A stretch of DNA of 14,122 nt from Clostridia bacterium (GCA_025997155.1 BNUF01000057.1:1-14122), one strand, 5' to 3'; positions 1-7,089 are shown, numbered from the stretch's first letter. The notes: generated by a model from the letters alone, not told the origin. Made by a program: numbers and translations.

Positions 1-1088
1 ACGCCGCGCCAAAGGAGGTCGTAGCCTTGCGGGATTCCGTTTTCGCGCATATGGTAGAAGGCGCGTTTTTCGGAGCTGTAATCCGTGACAAAAAGGAATT
101 CGTGATTATATACTTCTTGTACGAATTTGTAACTAAGTTTTTCCGCCTCGGTGGTGAGGTCGGTTTTTTCGTTTTCAGGGACGGTGTAGCTGTATCGTTT
201 TTCGAGTTCGTCATACAAATCGGCTAGTTTTATCACGGGGAAAGGCGTTGTCGGCACGATTACGTCCATATCGAAGAGTTCTTTTATCGCGTCCGCGAAC
301 TTCGCCTGTACTCTGGCGAGCAAATCCGTTAGTATGTCCTGCTCGAGGAGCATAACGTCTTTGTAGGAATCTATACAGCCAAACTCAAGGTCAAACCCCG
401 TGAACTCCGTCGCGTGTTTGCTCGTGTTCGACTTTTCGGCGCGAAAAACGGGTCCCACCTCAAAAATCCTGTCAAGCCCGCCCGCCATAGCCATTTGTTT
501 GTAAAACTGCGGGCTTTGCGCGAGATACGCCTTTGTGTCAAAATATTTGAGTTCAAAAACGTCCGCGCCGCTCTCGCTTGCCGTTCCGATTAGTTTCGGC
601 GTGTGGATTTCGATAAAATCCCTGTCCGTCAGGAACTGCCGCATCGTTTGAACGATATGCGTCTGAAGTTTGAAAATAAGCTGATTTTTTTCGGTTCTAA
701 GGTCAATCCAGCGGTAGTCTATGCGCTGGTCAATAGACGAGCGTTCGCGGTTTTTGTCCTTTGTCTTGTTTTCCTCGGGGTTTATGGGGAGCGGGTCGGC
801 GACGGACTCTATCGTGAGTTCTGTCGGTATTAATTCTATGCCGTTTAGTTTCACGTATTCGTTGGCGATAATCAAACCAGTGACGGTAATCACCGAGTCC
901 TTTGACAACTTGTCGACTTCCGCCGCTATTTCGGGAAATTTCTCTTTTTCAACGGTGAGCTGGAGTTTGCCCGTTATGTCCTGAAGAACCAAAAACGCCA
1001 TAGACTTCTTGTTACGCAGATTCTCGACGAATCCCTGTACGCGGACGGTTTCCCCCGCTTTGACATTTTTAATGTAAGTACGTTCCAT
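1..1088 (-). CDS. aspS: Aspartyl-tRNA synthetase, archaeal-type AspS2 (3' end cut by window edge)
   Basis: Class IIb aminoacyl-tRNA synthetase charging tRNA with aspartate in the cytoplasm. I translated it by hand: 362 codons are visible and the frame is still open at base 1. The family is about 430-440 residues, so roughly 75 are missing, including motif 3. Residues about 5-95 form the OB-fold anticodon-binding domain. The catalytic domain follows, with motif 1 around DFIEIHTPKL (158-166) and motif 2 at FRAEKSNTSKHATEF (215-229, R216 and E218). The motif 2 loop and the short length fit the archaeal-like type found in Clostridia rather than the long bacterial AspRS. The OB-fold Trp seen in discriminating archaeal enzymes (GWVWE) is replaced (GFVEN), so a non-discriminating Asp/Asn enzyme working with GatCAB is plausible but inferred. 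The ATG at 1088 is preceded by a GGAGGA site. It lies 19 bp after the antiporter stop, probably in the same operon. Confidence 0.9.
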   Translation of the reverse strand, partial: MERTYIKNVKAGETVRVQGFVENLRNKKSMAFLVLQDITGKLQLTVEKEKFPEIAAEVDKLSKDSVITVTGLIIANEYVKLNGIELIPTELTIESVADPLPINPEENKTKDKNRERSSIDQRIDYRWIDLRTEKNQLIFKLQTHIVQTMRQFLTDRDFIEIHTPKLIGTASESGADVFELKYFDTKAYLAQSPQFYKQMAMAGGLDRIFEVGPVFRAEKSNTSKHATEFTGFDLEFGCIDSYKDVMLLEQDILTDLLARVQAKFADAIKELFDMDVIVPTTPFPVIKLADLYDELEKRYSYTVPENEKTDLTTEAEKLSYKFVQEVYNHEFLFVTDYSSEKRAFYHMRENGIPQGYDLLWRG

Positions 1089-1107
1089 TTTAAAAATCCT
1101 CCGAATA

Positions 1108-2568
1108 TTATGTCTCTTGCGCGTTCAGTTTGAGGTTGCTTAGGGTTTGCTTGAGTTCGGTTATGTCGCTCCCCGTGACGACGACGCTGTCCCCGACTCT
1201 GAGCACCGTCGAGCCTTTCGGGGTGATTACCGAATTGCTCCGTTTCACCATTATGATTAGTATGCTTTCGGGTATTTTCGCGTCGACGATTCGCACGTTG
1301 TTCCACGGGTGTTTGTACCCGACTTTGATTTCGAAGAGTTTGCCCTCCACCTCGTCGGGGTAGTCGTTGAAGGTTTTGAGTACGGACTCCTCGTTGTCAA
1401 CAAGGTCGAGTTTCTTCGCGAAAGCGGGGATAAGCGCGCCTTGAAACAAAATTGACACAAGGCAGAGGAAGAACACTATGTTAAAGATTTCGTCCGCAAT
1501 CGGCAGCCCCGCCGCCAGAATAAACGTCGCGAAAACGATGGAGGCGACCCCGCGAAGCCCTGACCACATTGTAAGTATCTGGGATTTCATATCGACTTTG
1601 AAAGGTGTCAGGATAGCGAAAACCGCTATCGGGCGGGCGACGAACACGACGGCGAACACGCACAAAAGCCCCGGCAGCGCGTGCGAAAGCATAGTTGACG
1701 GAGCGACCAGAAGCCCCAGCGTGAAGAAAATGGCAATCTGCACCAGCCACGATATGCCGTCGAAAAAATGGACGATGCTGCGGCGGTGGGAAAACCTCGC
1801 GTTTCCGAGCGCGACGCCCAAAATGTAGACGGCAAGGTATCCGTTGCCGCCGATAAGTTCCGTCGCGGCGTAACATATAACGACAAGCCCCGCGACTAAA
1901 ATCGGGTACAGCCCGTCAACCTCGAGTTCAAGCTTTTTAAGTATATAAATGGAAACTTTATACAGCAGCACCGCCATAAGCACCGCGAAAAAAAACTGGA
2001 GGAACAAAGTTTTCGCTATCGTAAGCGGGGACATAGCTTCGCCGCCCGCAATGGTTATAAGTATGATTGTAAGCATATATGACATCGGGTCGTTGCTCCC
2101 GCTCTCCATTTCGAGAAGGGGCGAAAGCCCGTGTTTCAGGTTGAGTTTCTTTGTACGCAGAATCGAGAAGACCGACGCCGCGTCCGTACTCGCTATCACC
2201 GCGCCGAACAACATTCCGTTTATAAGCGACGTTTCCAGTATATACGACGCGAGAATCCCCGTGACAAGCGCGGTGAGGAAAACGCCTACGGTCGCTAGAA
2301 GCCCCGCCTTTAGCGCGACGGGTTTGGCGGTCTCCCACCTCATTCCGAAACCGCCGTAGAACAGTATGAAAACAAGCCCGACGGTACAGATTTGTTTCGC
2401 CGTGTCCGCGTCCGCGAACCGAAGCCCGAAAGGCCCTTCCTCTCCGACTATCATACCGACAGCCAAAAACAGAAGGAGGGTCGGAACGCCGAATTTATAC
2501 AGCAGTTTGCTGGAAAATATACTTAAGACGGCCAAAACGCCGCCCACAACAAGCCAAAAAAGCAGCAT
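1108..2568 (-). CDS. nhaP2: K+(Na+)/H+ antiporter, CPA1/NhaP2 family with C-terminal TrkA-C (RCK_C) domain
   Basis: Membrane exchanger that expels K+ or Na+ against protons and serves pH and cation homeostasis. The 486-residue product has about 12-13 hydrophobic segments over residues 1-385. CPA1 signatures are visible: ASTDAASVF near 126-134, ESGSNDP near 156-161 with the conserved ND pair, and SGLRGVAS near 336-343. A soluble tail at about 410-480 looks like a TrkA-C/RCK_C regulatory domain, with no NAD-binding TrkA-N half. It is shorter than E. coli CvrA/NhaP2 (about 578). I chose the ATG at 2568, preceded by GAGAGGGG. The in-frame TTG at 2604 would add 12 residues but sits almost on the predicted transcription start of its own promoter. 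Ion specificity cannot be read from sequence. The aspS gene follows after 19 bp. Confidence 0.88.
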   Translation of the reverse strand: MLLFWLVVGGVLAVLSIFSSKLLYKFGVPTLLLFLAVGMIVGEEGPFGLRFADADTAKQICTVGLVFILFYGGFGMRWETAKPVALKAGLLATVGVFLTALVTGILASYILETSLINGMLFGAVIASTDAASVFSILRTKKLNLKHGLSPLLEMESGSNDPMSYMLTIILITIAGGEAMSPLTIAKTLFLQFFFAVLMAVLLYKVSIYILKKLELEVDGLYPILVAGLVVICYAATELIGGNGYLAVYILGVALGNARFSHRRSIVHFFDGISWLVQIAIFFTLGLLVAPSTMLSHALPGLLCVFAVVFVARPIAVFAILTPFKVDMKSQILTMWSGLRGVASIVFATFILAAGLPIADEIFNIVFFLCLVSILFQGALIPAFAKKLDLVDNEESVLKTFNDYPDEVEGKLFEIKVGYKHPWNNVRIVDAKIPESILIIMVKRSNSVITPKGSTVLRVGDSVVVTGSDITELKQTLSNLKLNAQET

Positions 2569-2609
2569 ACCCCGACCCCTCTCAAACAACGCACACGTCC
2601 CCAAAAAAC

Positions 2610-2638
2610 ATTGTATAATAATATCCTATTTTTTGCAA
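2610..2638 (-). promoter_or_regulatory. Sigma-A-type promoter for the antiporter-aspS transcript
   Basis: Reading the minus strand, TTGCAA (2638-2633) and TACAAT (2615-2610) are separated by exactly 17 bp. These match the -35 (4/6) and -10 (5/6) consensus. The expected start is near 2603, giving a leader of about 35 nt before the ATG at 2568. This position argues against the upstream in-frame TTG at 2604 as start codon. Confidence 0.65.
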
Positions 2639-2655
2639 GTATTTAATTTATATAC

Positions 2656-2684
2656 TTGACAAACATAATTTACTGTGATATCCT
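2656..2684 (+). promoter_or_regulatory. Sigma-A-type promoter for infC-rpmI-rplT
   Basis: A perfect TTGACA -35 (2656-2661) is followed after 17 bp by TATCCT (2679-2684; 4/6 to TATAAT). Transcription would start near 2691, leaving about 150 nt of untranslated leader before infC. Its -35 lies 17 bp from the -35 of the divergent antiporter promoter, so the two polymerases would face away from each other over a shared core of about 75 bp. Confidence 0.65.
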
Positions 2685-2690
2685 TAGAAA

Positions 2691-2839
2691 AAAGCAGAAG
2701 CCCGCTTCTCCCCGATTGCCGATTTCTGGCACAGGGTCTTAATTTTCTCTGCGTACATAGAGGATATTTTGCGGACTTTCAAAGTAGCTAAGCCCGTTTT
2801 TTTGTTGTCGAAGGGCTTGCGTGATATTCAAGGAGGAGA
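2691..2839 (+). promoter_or_regulatory. Structured 5' leader of infC operon, candidate L20-responsive leader
   Basis: In Firmicutes the infC-rpmI-rplT mRNA carries a leader bound by ribosomal protein L20, which represses the operon. This leader shows several pairings: AGAAG/CTTCT at 2696-2709; a two-part stem CCC..TGCC/GGCA..GGG at 2711-2736 followed by the U-rich TCTTAATTTTCTCT, which resembles a leader terminator; and AAGCCC (2790-2795) with GGGCTT (2813-2818). The same AAGCCCG word also occurs at 2698-2704, so GGGCTT has two possible partners, one local and one long-range. Position and structure suggest an L20 leader. I could not match it to the Rfam model, so identity is inferred. Confidence 0.5.
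2830..2836 (+). promoter_or_regulatory. Ribosome binding site of infC, bearing on start choice
   Basis: AAGGAGG is a near-perfect anti-Shine-Dalgarno complement. It lies only 3 nt before the in-frame TTG at 2840 but 9 nt before an in-frame ATT at 2846. E. coli infC uses AUU, so the ATT is a real alternative. An ordinary ATG is absent from this region in frame. Confidence 0.6.
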
Positions 2840-3349
2840 TTGGCAATTACAGAGTTATCTCTTAACGAACAAATACGGGACAAAGAAGTGCGCCTTATAG
2901 ACGCGGACGGTACTCAGCTAGGCATTGTCGCGGGGCGCGAGGCGCAAAGACTGGCGGACGAGAAAAAACTCGATTTAGTCAAGATTTCGCCGACGGCAAA
3001 ACCGCCTGTTTGCAAGATTATGGATTACAGCAAATTCAAGTTCGACCAGGCAAAAAAAGAAAAAGAGGCCCGCAAGAAGCAAAAAATCGTCGATACCAAA
3101 GAATTGCGTCTTTCGCCGAATATCGACAAACACGACATTGAAGTCAAAGTTAAAAAGGCTCTTGAGTTCCTTAAGGACGGCGACAAGGTAAAGGTTGCGA
3201 TTCGCTTTCGCGGACGCGAACTCGGACACACGGAGGTCGCGTTCTCTATTTTGGACGATTTCGCGGCGCAGGTGGCGGAATACGGCGTGGTTGAAAAAAC
3301 CGCGAAAATGGAGTTAAAGTCAATGGTTATGTTCCTGTCCCCTAAATAA
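2840..3349 (+). CDS. infC: Translation initiation factor IF-3
   Basis: IF3 binds the 30S subunit, prevents premature 50S joining and proofreads start codon and initiator tRNA. The product is 169 residues, the usual bacterial size. The N-terminal domain has NEQIRDKEVRLIDADGTQLG (about 9-28) and the linker region KPPVCKIMDYSKFKF (about 54-68). The C-terminal domain has KELRLSPNIDKHDIEVK and VAIRFRGRELGH. The start is non-ATG: TTG at 2840 as annotated, with a two-codon-shorter ATT at 2846 possible. Rare start codons on infC are known to let IF3 repress its own translation. It is the first gene of infC-rpmI-rplT and follows a long leader. Confidence 0.97.
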   Translation: MAITELSLNEQIRDKEVRLIDADGTQLGIVAGREAQRLADEKKLDLVKISPTAKPPVCKIMDYSKFKFDQAKKEKEARKKQKIVDTKELRLSPNIDKHDIEVKVKKALEFLKDGDKVKVAIRFRGRELGHTEVAFSILDDFAAQVAEYGVVEKTAKMELKSMVMFLSPK

Positions 3350-3376
3350 AAATTTCAAACAAGGGAGATTGCAAAA

Positions 3377-3574
3377 ATGCCTAAATTAAAGACAAATAAA
3401 TCGGCGGCAAAGCGTTTCAAAATCACAGGCACAGGCAAGTTCAAATACTCAAAGTGCAACAAACAGCACATTCTCGGGAAAAAATCCCCGAAACGCAAAC
3501 GCAAACTCAGAAGACCCGATATAGTTTCACATTCAAGCGAGAGTAAAATCAGAGAATTACTGCCTTACGCATAG
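3377..3574 (+). CDS. rpmI: 50S ribosomal protein L35
   Basis: A small basic ribosomal protein of 65 residues, the family's normal length. It starts MPKLKTNKSAAKRFK, the L35 signature, and carries the basic core KKSPKRKRKLRRP. The ATG is preceded by AAGGGAG with 9 nt spacing. It sits 27 bp after infC and 23 bp before rplT, the conserved bacterial order, and should be cotranscribed with both and co-regulated by L20. Confidence 0.97.
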   Translation: MPKLKTNKSAAKRFKITGTGKFKYSKCNKQHILGKKSPKRKRKLRRPDIVSHSSESKIRELLPYA

Positions 3575-3597
3575 AACAAACCTAAGGAGGGTTTATT

Positions 3598-3945
3598 TTG
3601 GCAAGAGTGAAAGGCGCAATCGGCGCCAAGAAAAGACATAAAAAAATATTAAAACTCGCCCGCGGGTTTCGCGGGGCAAGAAGTACGCAGTACCGCGTCG
3701 CGAAACAGTCGGTAATGCGTTCGATGGCGTCCGCGTTTTCGGGACGCAAACAGACAAAGCGCGAATACCGCCGCCTGTGGATTGCCCGTATCAACGCCGC
3801 GGCGCGTATCAACGGCGTTTCGTACAGCAAACTCATCAACAACCTTAAAACCAGCGGGATAATAATTAACCGAAAAATATTGGCGGACCTCGCGGTGACT
3901 GACGCGAACGCGTTCGCCGAACTTGTCAAAAAAAGCCAAAAATAA
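3598..3945 (+). CDS. rplT: 50S ribosomal protein L20
   Basis: An early-assembly 23S rRNA-binding protein and the usual autogenous repressor of this operon. The product is 115 residues, starting MARVKGAIGAKKRHKKILKL with a long basic N-terminal helix, then RGARSTQYRVAKQSVMRS, and the globular part with RRLWIARINAAARINGVSYS. The start codon is TTG at 3598, fixed by AAGGAGG at 3584-3590 with 7 nt spacing and by the invariant MARVK start. Both infC and rplT therefore lack ATG starts while rpmI has one. Confidence 0.97.
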   Translation: MARVKGAIGAKKRHKKILKLARGFRGARSTQYRVAKQSVMRSMASAFSGRKQTKREYRRLWIARINAAARINGVSYSKLINNLKTSGIIINRKILADLAVTDANAFAELVKKSQK

Positions 3946-3956
3946 GTTTCGCCTAC

Positions 3957-3985
3957 AACCTCTATAATATATAGAGGTTTGTTTA
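3957..3985 (+). terminator. Hairpin after rplT, weak intrinsic terminator candidate
   Basis: A perfect 10-bp inverted repeat, AACCTCTATA and TATAGAGGTT, flanks a 3-nt loop (3957-3979). It is followed by TTGTTTA. The stem has only four G-C pairs and the U tract is interrupted, so termination is probably partial and some readthrough into the ACT-domain gene is likely. I saw no good promoter between rplT and that gene. Confidence 0.5.
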
Positions 3986-3998
3986 TGTGAGGTGTAAA

Positions 3999-4265
3999 AT
4001 GAAGGGTATAATTACAGTTTTGGGAAAAGACCAAGTTGGGATTATAGCAAGGGTTTGTACCTATTTGTCAAACAACGGAATAAACATTTTGGATATATCC
4101 CAGTCGATTATAGACGGGTATTTCAATATGCTTATGATTGTCGATATATCGGCGGCGGAACGGTTCGAGGAACTCGCGGACGCGCTCAAAACGCTGGGCG
4201 AAGAAATCGGGGTCGCAATCAAGTTACAGCACGAGGACATTTTTAATACCATGCACCGAATATAA
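3999..4265 (+). CDS. ACT-domain protein, UPF0237 family
   Basis: An 88-residue protein made of a single ACT domain, a small fold that binds amino acids or similar ligands. It begins MKGIITVLGKDQVGIIARVC, with the typical glycine-rich turn GKDQVGI between strand 1 and helix 1, then NGINILDISQSIIDGYFNM. The length matches the UPF0237 family. The function of that family is not established; in many Firmicutes it precedes a UPF0210 (DUF711) gene, which is absent here. I chose the ATG at 3999, behind GAGGTG at 3989-3994. A GTG at 3987 would add four residues and sits on top of that site. Its TAA overlaps the next gene's ATG by one base (TAATG), suggesting translational coupling. Confidence 0.85.
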   Translation: MKGIITVLGKDQVGIIARVCTYLSNNGINILDISQSIIDGYFNMLMIVDISAAERFEELADALKTLGEEIGVAIKLQHEDIFNTMHRI

Positions 4266-5125
4266 TGTTCGGCGATATACCGAAGGATATGGTGGTTGGG
4301 GTTTGTTCGCCCGAACCTTTTGACGGAATAAAGGGATTACTGGCGAACACGCCCTTTGTGCGGCATAGCCAGAGCTTTCGCGTGAATCCGCGCTTGACTA
4401 TGAGTGACTGCAAAAGTATAATAGTCGTCGGGAAAAGTTACAACAGGAACGCGAAAGAACCGGCGGACGAGATTTTGCGCGGGCGTTTTTCGCTGTTCAC
4501 GGCGGGGACGGACTACCACCTTGTTATGAAAAACGTACTCCTTGAAATCGCCGAAAAGATAGGCGGGCATTATCAGGTTTTCGTCGACACGGGAGCTCTC
4601 GTGGAAAAAGAGCTACTGCTCCGCGCAAACCTAGCTGTCCTCGGCAAAAATTTTTTGGCAATTTCCCCGAAATTGGGGTCAATGTTTAACGCGGGGTATA
4701 TACTCACCGATATATACGCGGAGGATTTTGGGGAACCTCCCGCGCAAACTTGCGGGAACTGCACCCTGTGCCGTGACGCTTGCCCTACGGGAGCTATCGG
4801 CGAACGGTTTGTATACGAAAAATGCATCTCATATATAACGCAGAAAAAGGGCGTTTTGTCGGAATCGGAGGGGCGAGCCGCGGGCAATCATTTGTACGGT
4901 TGTGACATATGCCAAACTGTTTGCCCGCACAACAAAGGCAAGCAAATTTCGGCAATTGACGATACAGACGAGATTTACCCCGATTTGGAGAAATTATTAA
5001 AAATGACAAAGAAGGATTTTGACGATAACTATAAGAACAAAATTTTTTATTACAAGGGGCTTGGGCATTTGAAACGCAATGCCGAAAACGCGCTCAAAAA
5101 TATCAGAGACAGGTGTATTCTATGA
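4265..5125 (+). CDS. queG: Epoxyqueuosine reductase QueG-like protein
   Basis: QueG is a cobalamin and iron-sulfur enzyme that reduces epoxyqueuosine to queuosine in tRNA, the last step of Q synthesis. The product is 286 residues. An N-terminal DUF1730-like region includes RVNPRLTMSDCKSIIVVGKSY and the segment VDTGALVEKELLLRANL, whose Asp matches the family's catalytic Asp. Two 4Fe-4S motifs follow: CGNCTLCRDACP (about 163-174) and CDICQTVCPHN (about 212-222). The end, YYKGLGHLKRNAENAL, fits the family's conserved terminus. It lacks the HEAT-like C-terminal extension of the 379-residue E. coli enzyme and has a short N terminus. No other queuosine gene is nearby, so a related reductase role is possible. 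It overlaps the upstream stop by 1 bp and the downstream start by 4 bp. Confidence 0.78.
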   Translation: MFGDIPKDMVVGVCSPEPFDGIKGLLANTPFVRHSQSFRVNPRLTMSDCKSIIVVGKSYNRNAKEPADEILRGRFSLFTAGTDYHLVMKNVLLEIAEKIGGHYQVFVDTGALVEKELLLRANLAVLGKNFLAISPKLGSMFNAGYILTDIYAEDFGEPPAQTCGNCTLCRDACPTGAIGERFVYEKCISYITQKKGVLSESEGRAAGNHLYGCDICQTVCPHNKGKQISAIDDTDEIYPDLEKLLKMTKKDFDDNYKNKIFYYKGLGHLKRNAENALKNIRDRCIL

Positions 5126-7089
5126 GTACCGATAATAATTATACAAACGATAGCATTGTTTCACTCAAAGGCGCGGACAGGGTTCGCAAACGCCCTTCGG
5201 TGATTTTCGGCTCGGACGGAATCGACGGTTGCTGTCACTCCGTGTTTGAGGTTTTGTCAAACTCTATTGACGAGGCGCGGGAGGGTTACGGCAACAAAAT
5301 CGAGATAACGCGCTTTTTTGACAAAAGCATATCAATCCGCGACTACGGACGCGGAATTCCTGTGGAATACAACGAACGCGAGGAGCGGTACAACTGGGAG
5401 TTGATTTTTTGCGAACTCTACGCGGGGGGCAAATTCGACAACAACGACGGCGAAACCTATTCGTACAGCCTTGGGCTAAACGGATTGGGGCTTTGTTCGA
5501 CCCAGTACAGCGCGGAGTATATGGACGCGGAAGTTTACTACAACGGGAACAAGTTCAGTCTGCACTTTGAACGCGGCGAAAACGTCGGCGGACTTAGACA
5601 AGAAACGTCTAACGAAACAGGCTCGCTGATACACTGGCTGCCCGACAACGAGGTTTTTACCGACATAAACATACCGCTTGAATACTACCTTGAAACGCTG
5701 AAACGTCAGGCAATCGTGAACGCGGGGCTTGTTTTCGAGTTTTATGACGAGGAAAGCGGCGCGAGTTATACTTTTTGTTATGAAAACGGATTGACTGATT
5801 ATATAGACGAGCTCAACAACGAGCAGAATTTCACAAAACCCGTCCTTTGGACGAACGAGGCGCGGGGACGCGACCGCGAGGACAAGCCCGAATACAAACT
5901 CAAATACGAAATCGCCTTTTGTTTCAACAACGAAATAAACCTTATGGAATATTACCATAACTCAAGTTTCCTTGAATACGGAGGTTCGCCCGACAAAGCG
6001 GCGCGGGCGGCGTTTTTGTCGGAACTTGACGGATTCATAAAATCGGCTAACCTCTACAAAAAGGACGAAAAAAAAATAAACTTCAACGACATTTCGGACA
6101 GTCTTGTGTTTATCTCAAATTCTTTTTCGACGATTACAAGTTACGAAAACCAGACAAAAAAATCCATAACCAACAAATTTATACAAGAATCTATGACGGA
6201 GTTTTTGAAACGCCAGCTTGAGGTTTATTTTATCGAGAACAAATTTGACGCGGAGAAAATCGCCAACCAAGTTTTGATAAACAAGAGAAGCCGCGAATCC
6301 GCCGAAAAAACCCGCATAAATATCAAAAAGAAGCTGACGGGAAATATCGACTTGTCGAACCGTGTCGAAAAATTTGTGAACTGCCGCACAAAAGACACCA
6401 CGCGCCGCGAAATATATATAGTCGAGGGGGACTCCGCCCTCGGGGCGTGCAAACTCGGGCGCGACGCGGAATTTCAGGCGATAATGCCCGTTCGCGGGAA
6501 AATCCTGAACTGCCTTAAGGCGGACTACGAGAAGATTTTTAACAACGACATAATCACGGATTTGCTGCGCGTCCTCGGTTGCGGCGTGGAGATAAAGACG
6601 CGCCACAACACCGACCTGTCGTCCTTTGACTTAAGCCAGCTTAGGTGGGATAAAATCATAATCTGCACGGACGCGGACGTGGACGGGTTTCAAATCCGCA
6701 CGCTTATTTTGACGATGCTCTACCGCCTTACCCCGACGCTTATCACCGAAAAAAAGGTGTATATCGCGGAGTCCCCTCTCTACGAAATCACCCAAGGCAA
6801 AAAAACGTTTTTCGCCTACAGCGAGGCGGAGAAAAACGCCGTACTGAAAAAACTCTCCGCGCAAAAATATCGGATTCAGCGTTCAAAAGGGTTGGGGGAG
6901 AACGAACCAGATATGATGTGGCTCACGACAATGTGTCCCGATTCGCGCAAACTCATTTTGGTGATGCCCGAAGACATAAAGAAAACTCAGGACACCTTTG
7001 AACTTCTGCTTGGCGAAAACTTAAAGGGACGCAAGGATTTTATCGAGGAATTCGGGCATAAGTACATTGATTTAAGCGAAGTGGTGTAA
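5122..7089 (+). CDS. Type IIA DNA topoisomerase B subunit (GyrB/ParE family)
   Basis: ATPase and Toprim subunit of a gyrase or topoisomerase IV, 655 residues, full length for the family. The GHKL ATPase has FEVLSNSIDEA (42-52, E43 and N47), RDYGRGIP (73-80), YAGGKFDNN (100-108) and LGLNGLGLC (117-125). The transducer lysine loop is ENQTKKS (342-348, K346). The Toprim domain has YIVEGDSALG (432-441), MPVRGKILN (455-463) and CTDADVDGF (515-523, acidic D517/D519/D521). The tail IQRSKGLGEN (585-594) is also conserved. Some positions differ from housekeeping GyrB: SN for DN in the N-box, DYG for DNG/DDG, and GLNGLG for GLHGVG. All catalytic residues remain, so it should be active. No A subunit is adjacent. 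The start ATG at 5122 overlaps the QueG stop (ATGA), behind AGGTG. Gyrase or topo IV cannot be decided from this subunit. Confidence 0.9.
   Translation: MSTDNNYTNDSIVSLKGADRVRKRPSVIFGSDGIDGCCHSVFEVLSNSIDEAREGYGNKIEITRFFDKSISIRDYGRGIPVEYNEREERYNWELIFCELYAGGKFDNNDGETYSYSLGLNGLGLCSTQYSAEYMDAEVYYNGNKFSLHFERGENVGGLRQETSNETGSLIHWLPDNEVFTDINIPLEYYLETLKRQAIVNAGLVFEFYDEESGASYTFCYENGLTDYIDELNNEQNFTKPVLWTNEARGRDREDKPEYKLKYEIAFCFNNEINLMEYYHNSSFLEYGGSPDKAARAAFLSELDGFIKSANLYKKDEKKINFNDISDSLVFISNSFSTITSYENQTKKSITNKFIQESMTEFLKRQLEVYFIENKFDAEKIANQVLINKRSRESAEKTRINIKKKLTGNIDLSNRVEKFVNCRTKDTTRREIYIVEGDSALGACKLGRDAEFQAIMPVRGKILNCLKADYEKIFNNDIITDLLRVLGCGVEIKTRHNTDLSSFDLSQLRWDKIIICTDADVDGFQIRTLILTMLYRLTPTLITEKKVYIAESPLYEITQGKKTFFAYSEAEKNAVLKKLSAQKYRIQRSKGLGENEPDMMWLTTMCPDSRKLILVMPEDIKKTQDTFELLLGENLKGRKDFIEEFGHKYIDLSEVV

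Noticed and set aside
1..1088. Asparaginyl-tRNA synthetase instead of AspS2
   Set aside because: AsnRS is the close class IIb relative, but the motif 2 loop (FRAEKSNTSKHATEFTGFDL) follows the clostridial AspS2 pattern more closely than the AsnRS pattern FRAENSNTSRHLAEF. Motif 3 lies outside the window, so this is judged from motif 2 and the OB fold only.
2569..2604. Twelve-residue N-terminal extension of the antiporter from TTG at 2604
   Set aside because: The TTG lies at the predicted transcription start and lacks a ribosome binding site, while ATG 2568 has GAGAGGGG and begins directly with the first membrane segment.
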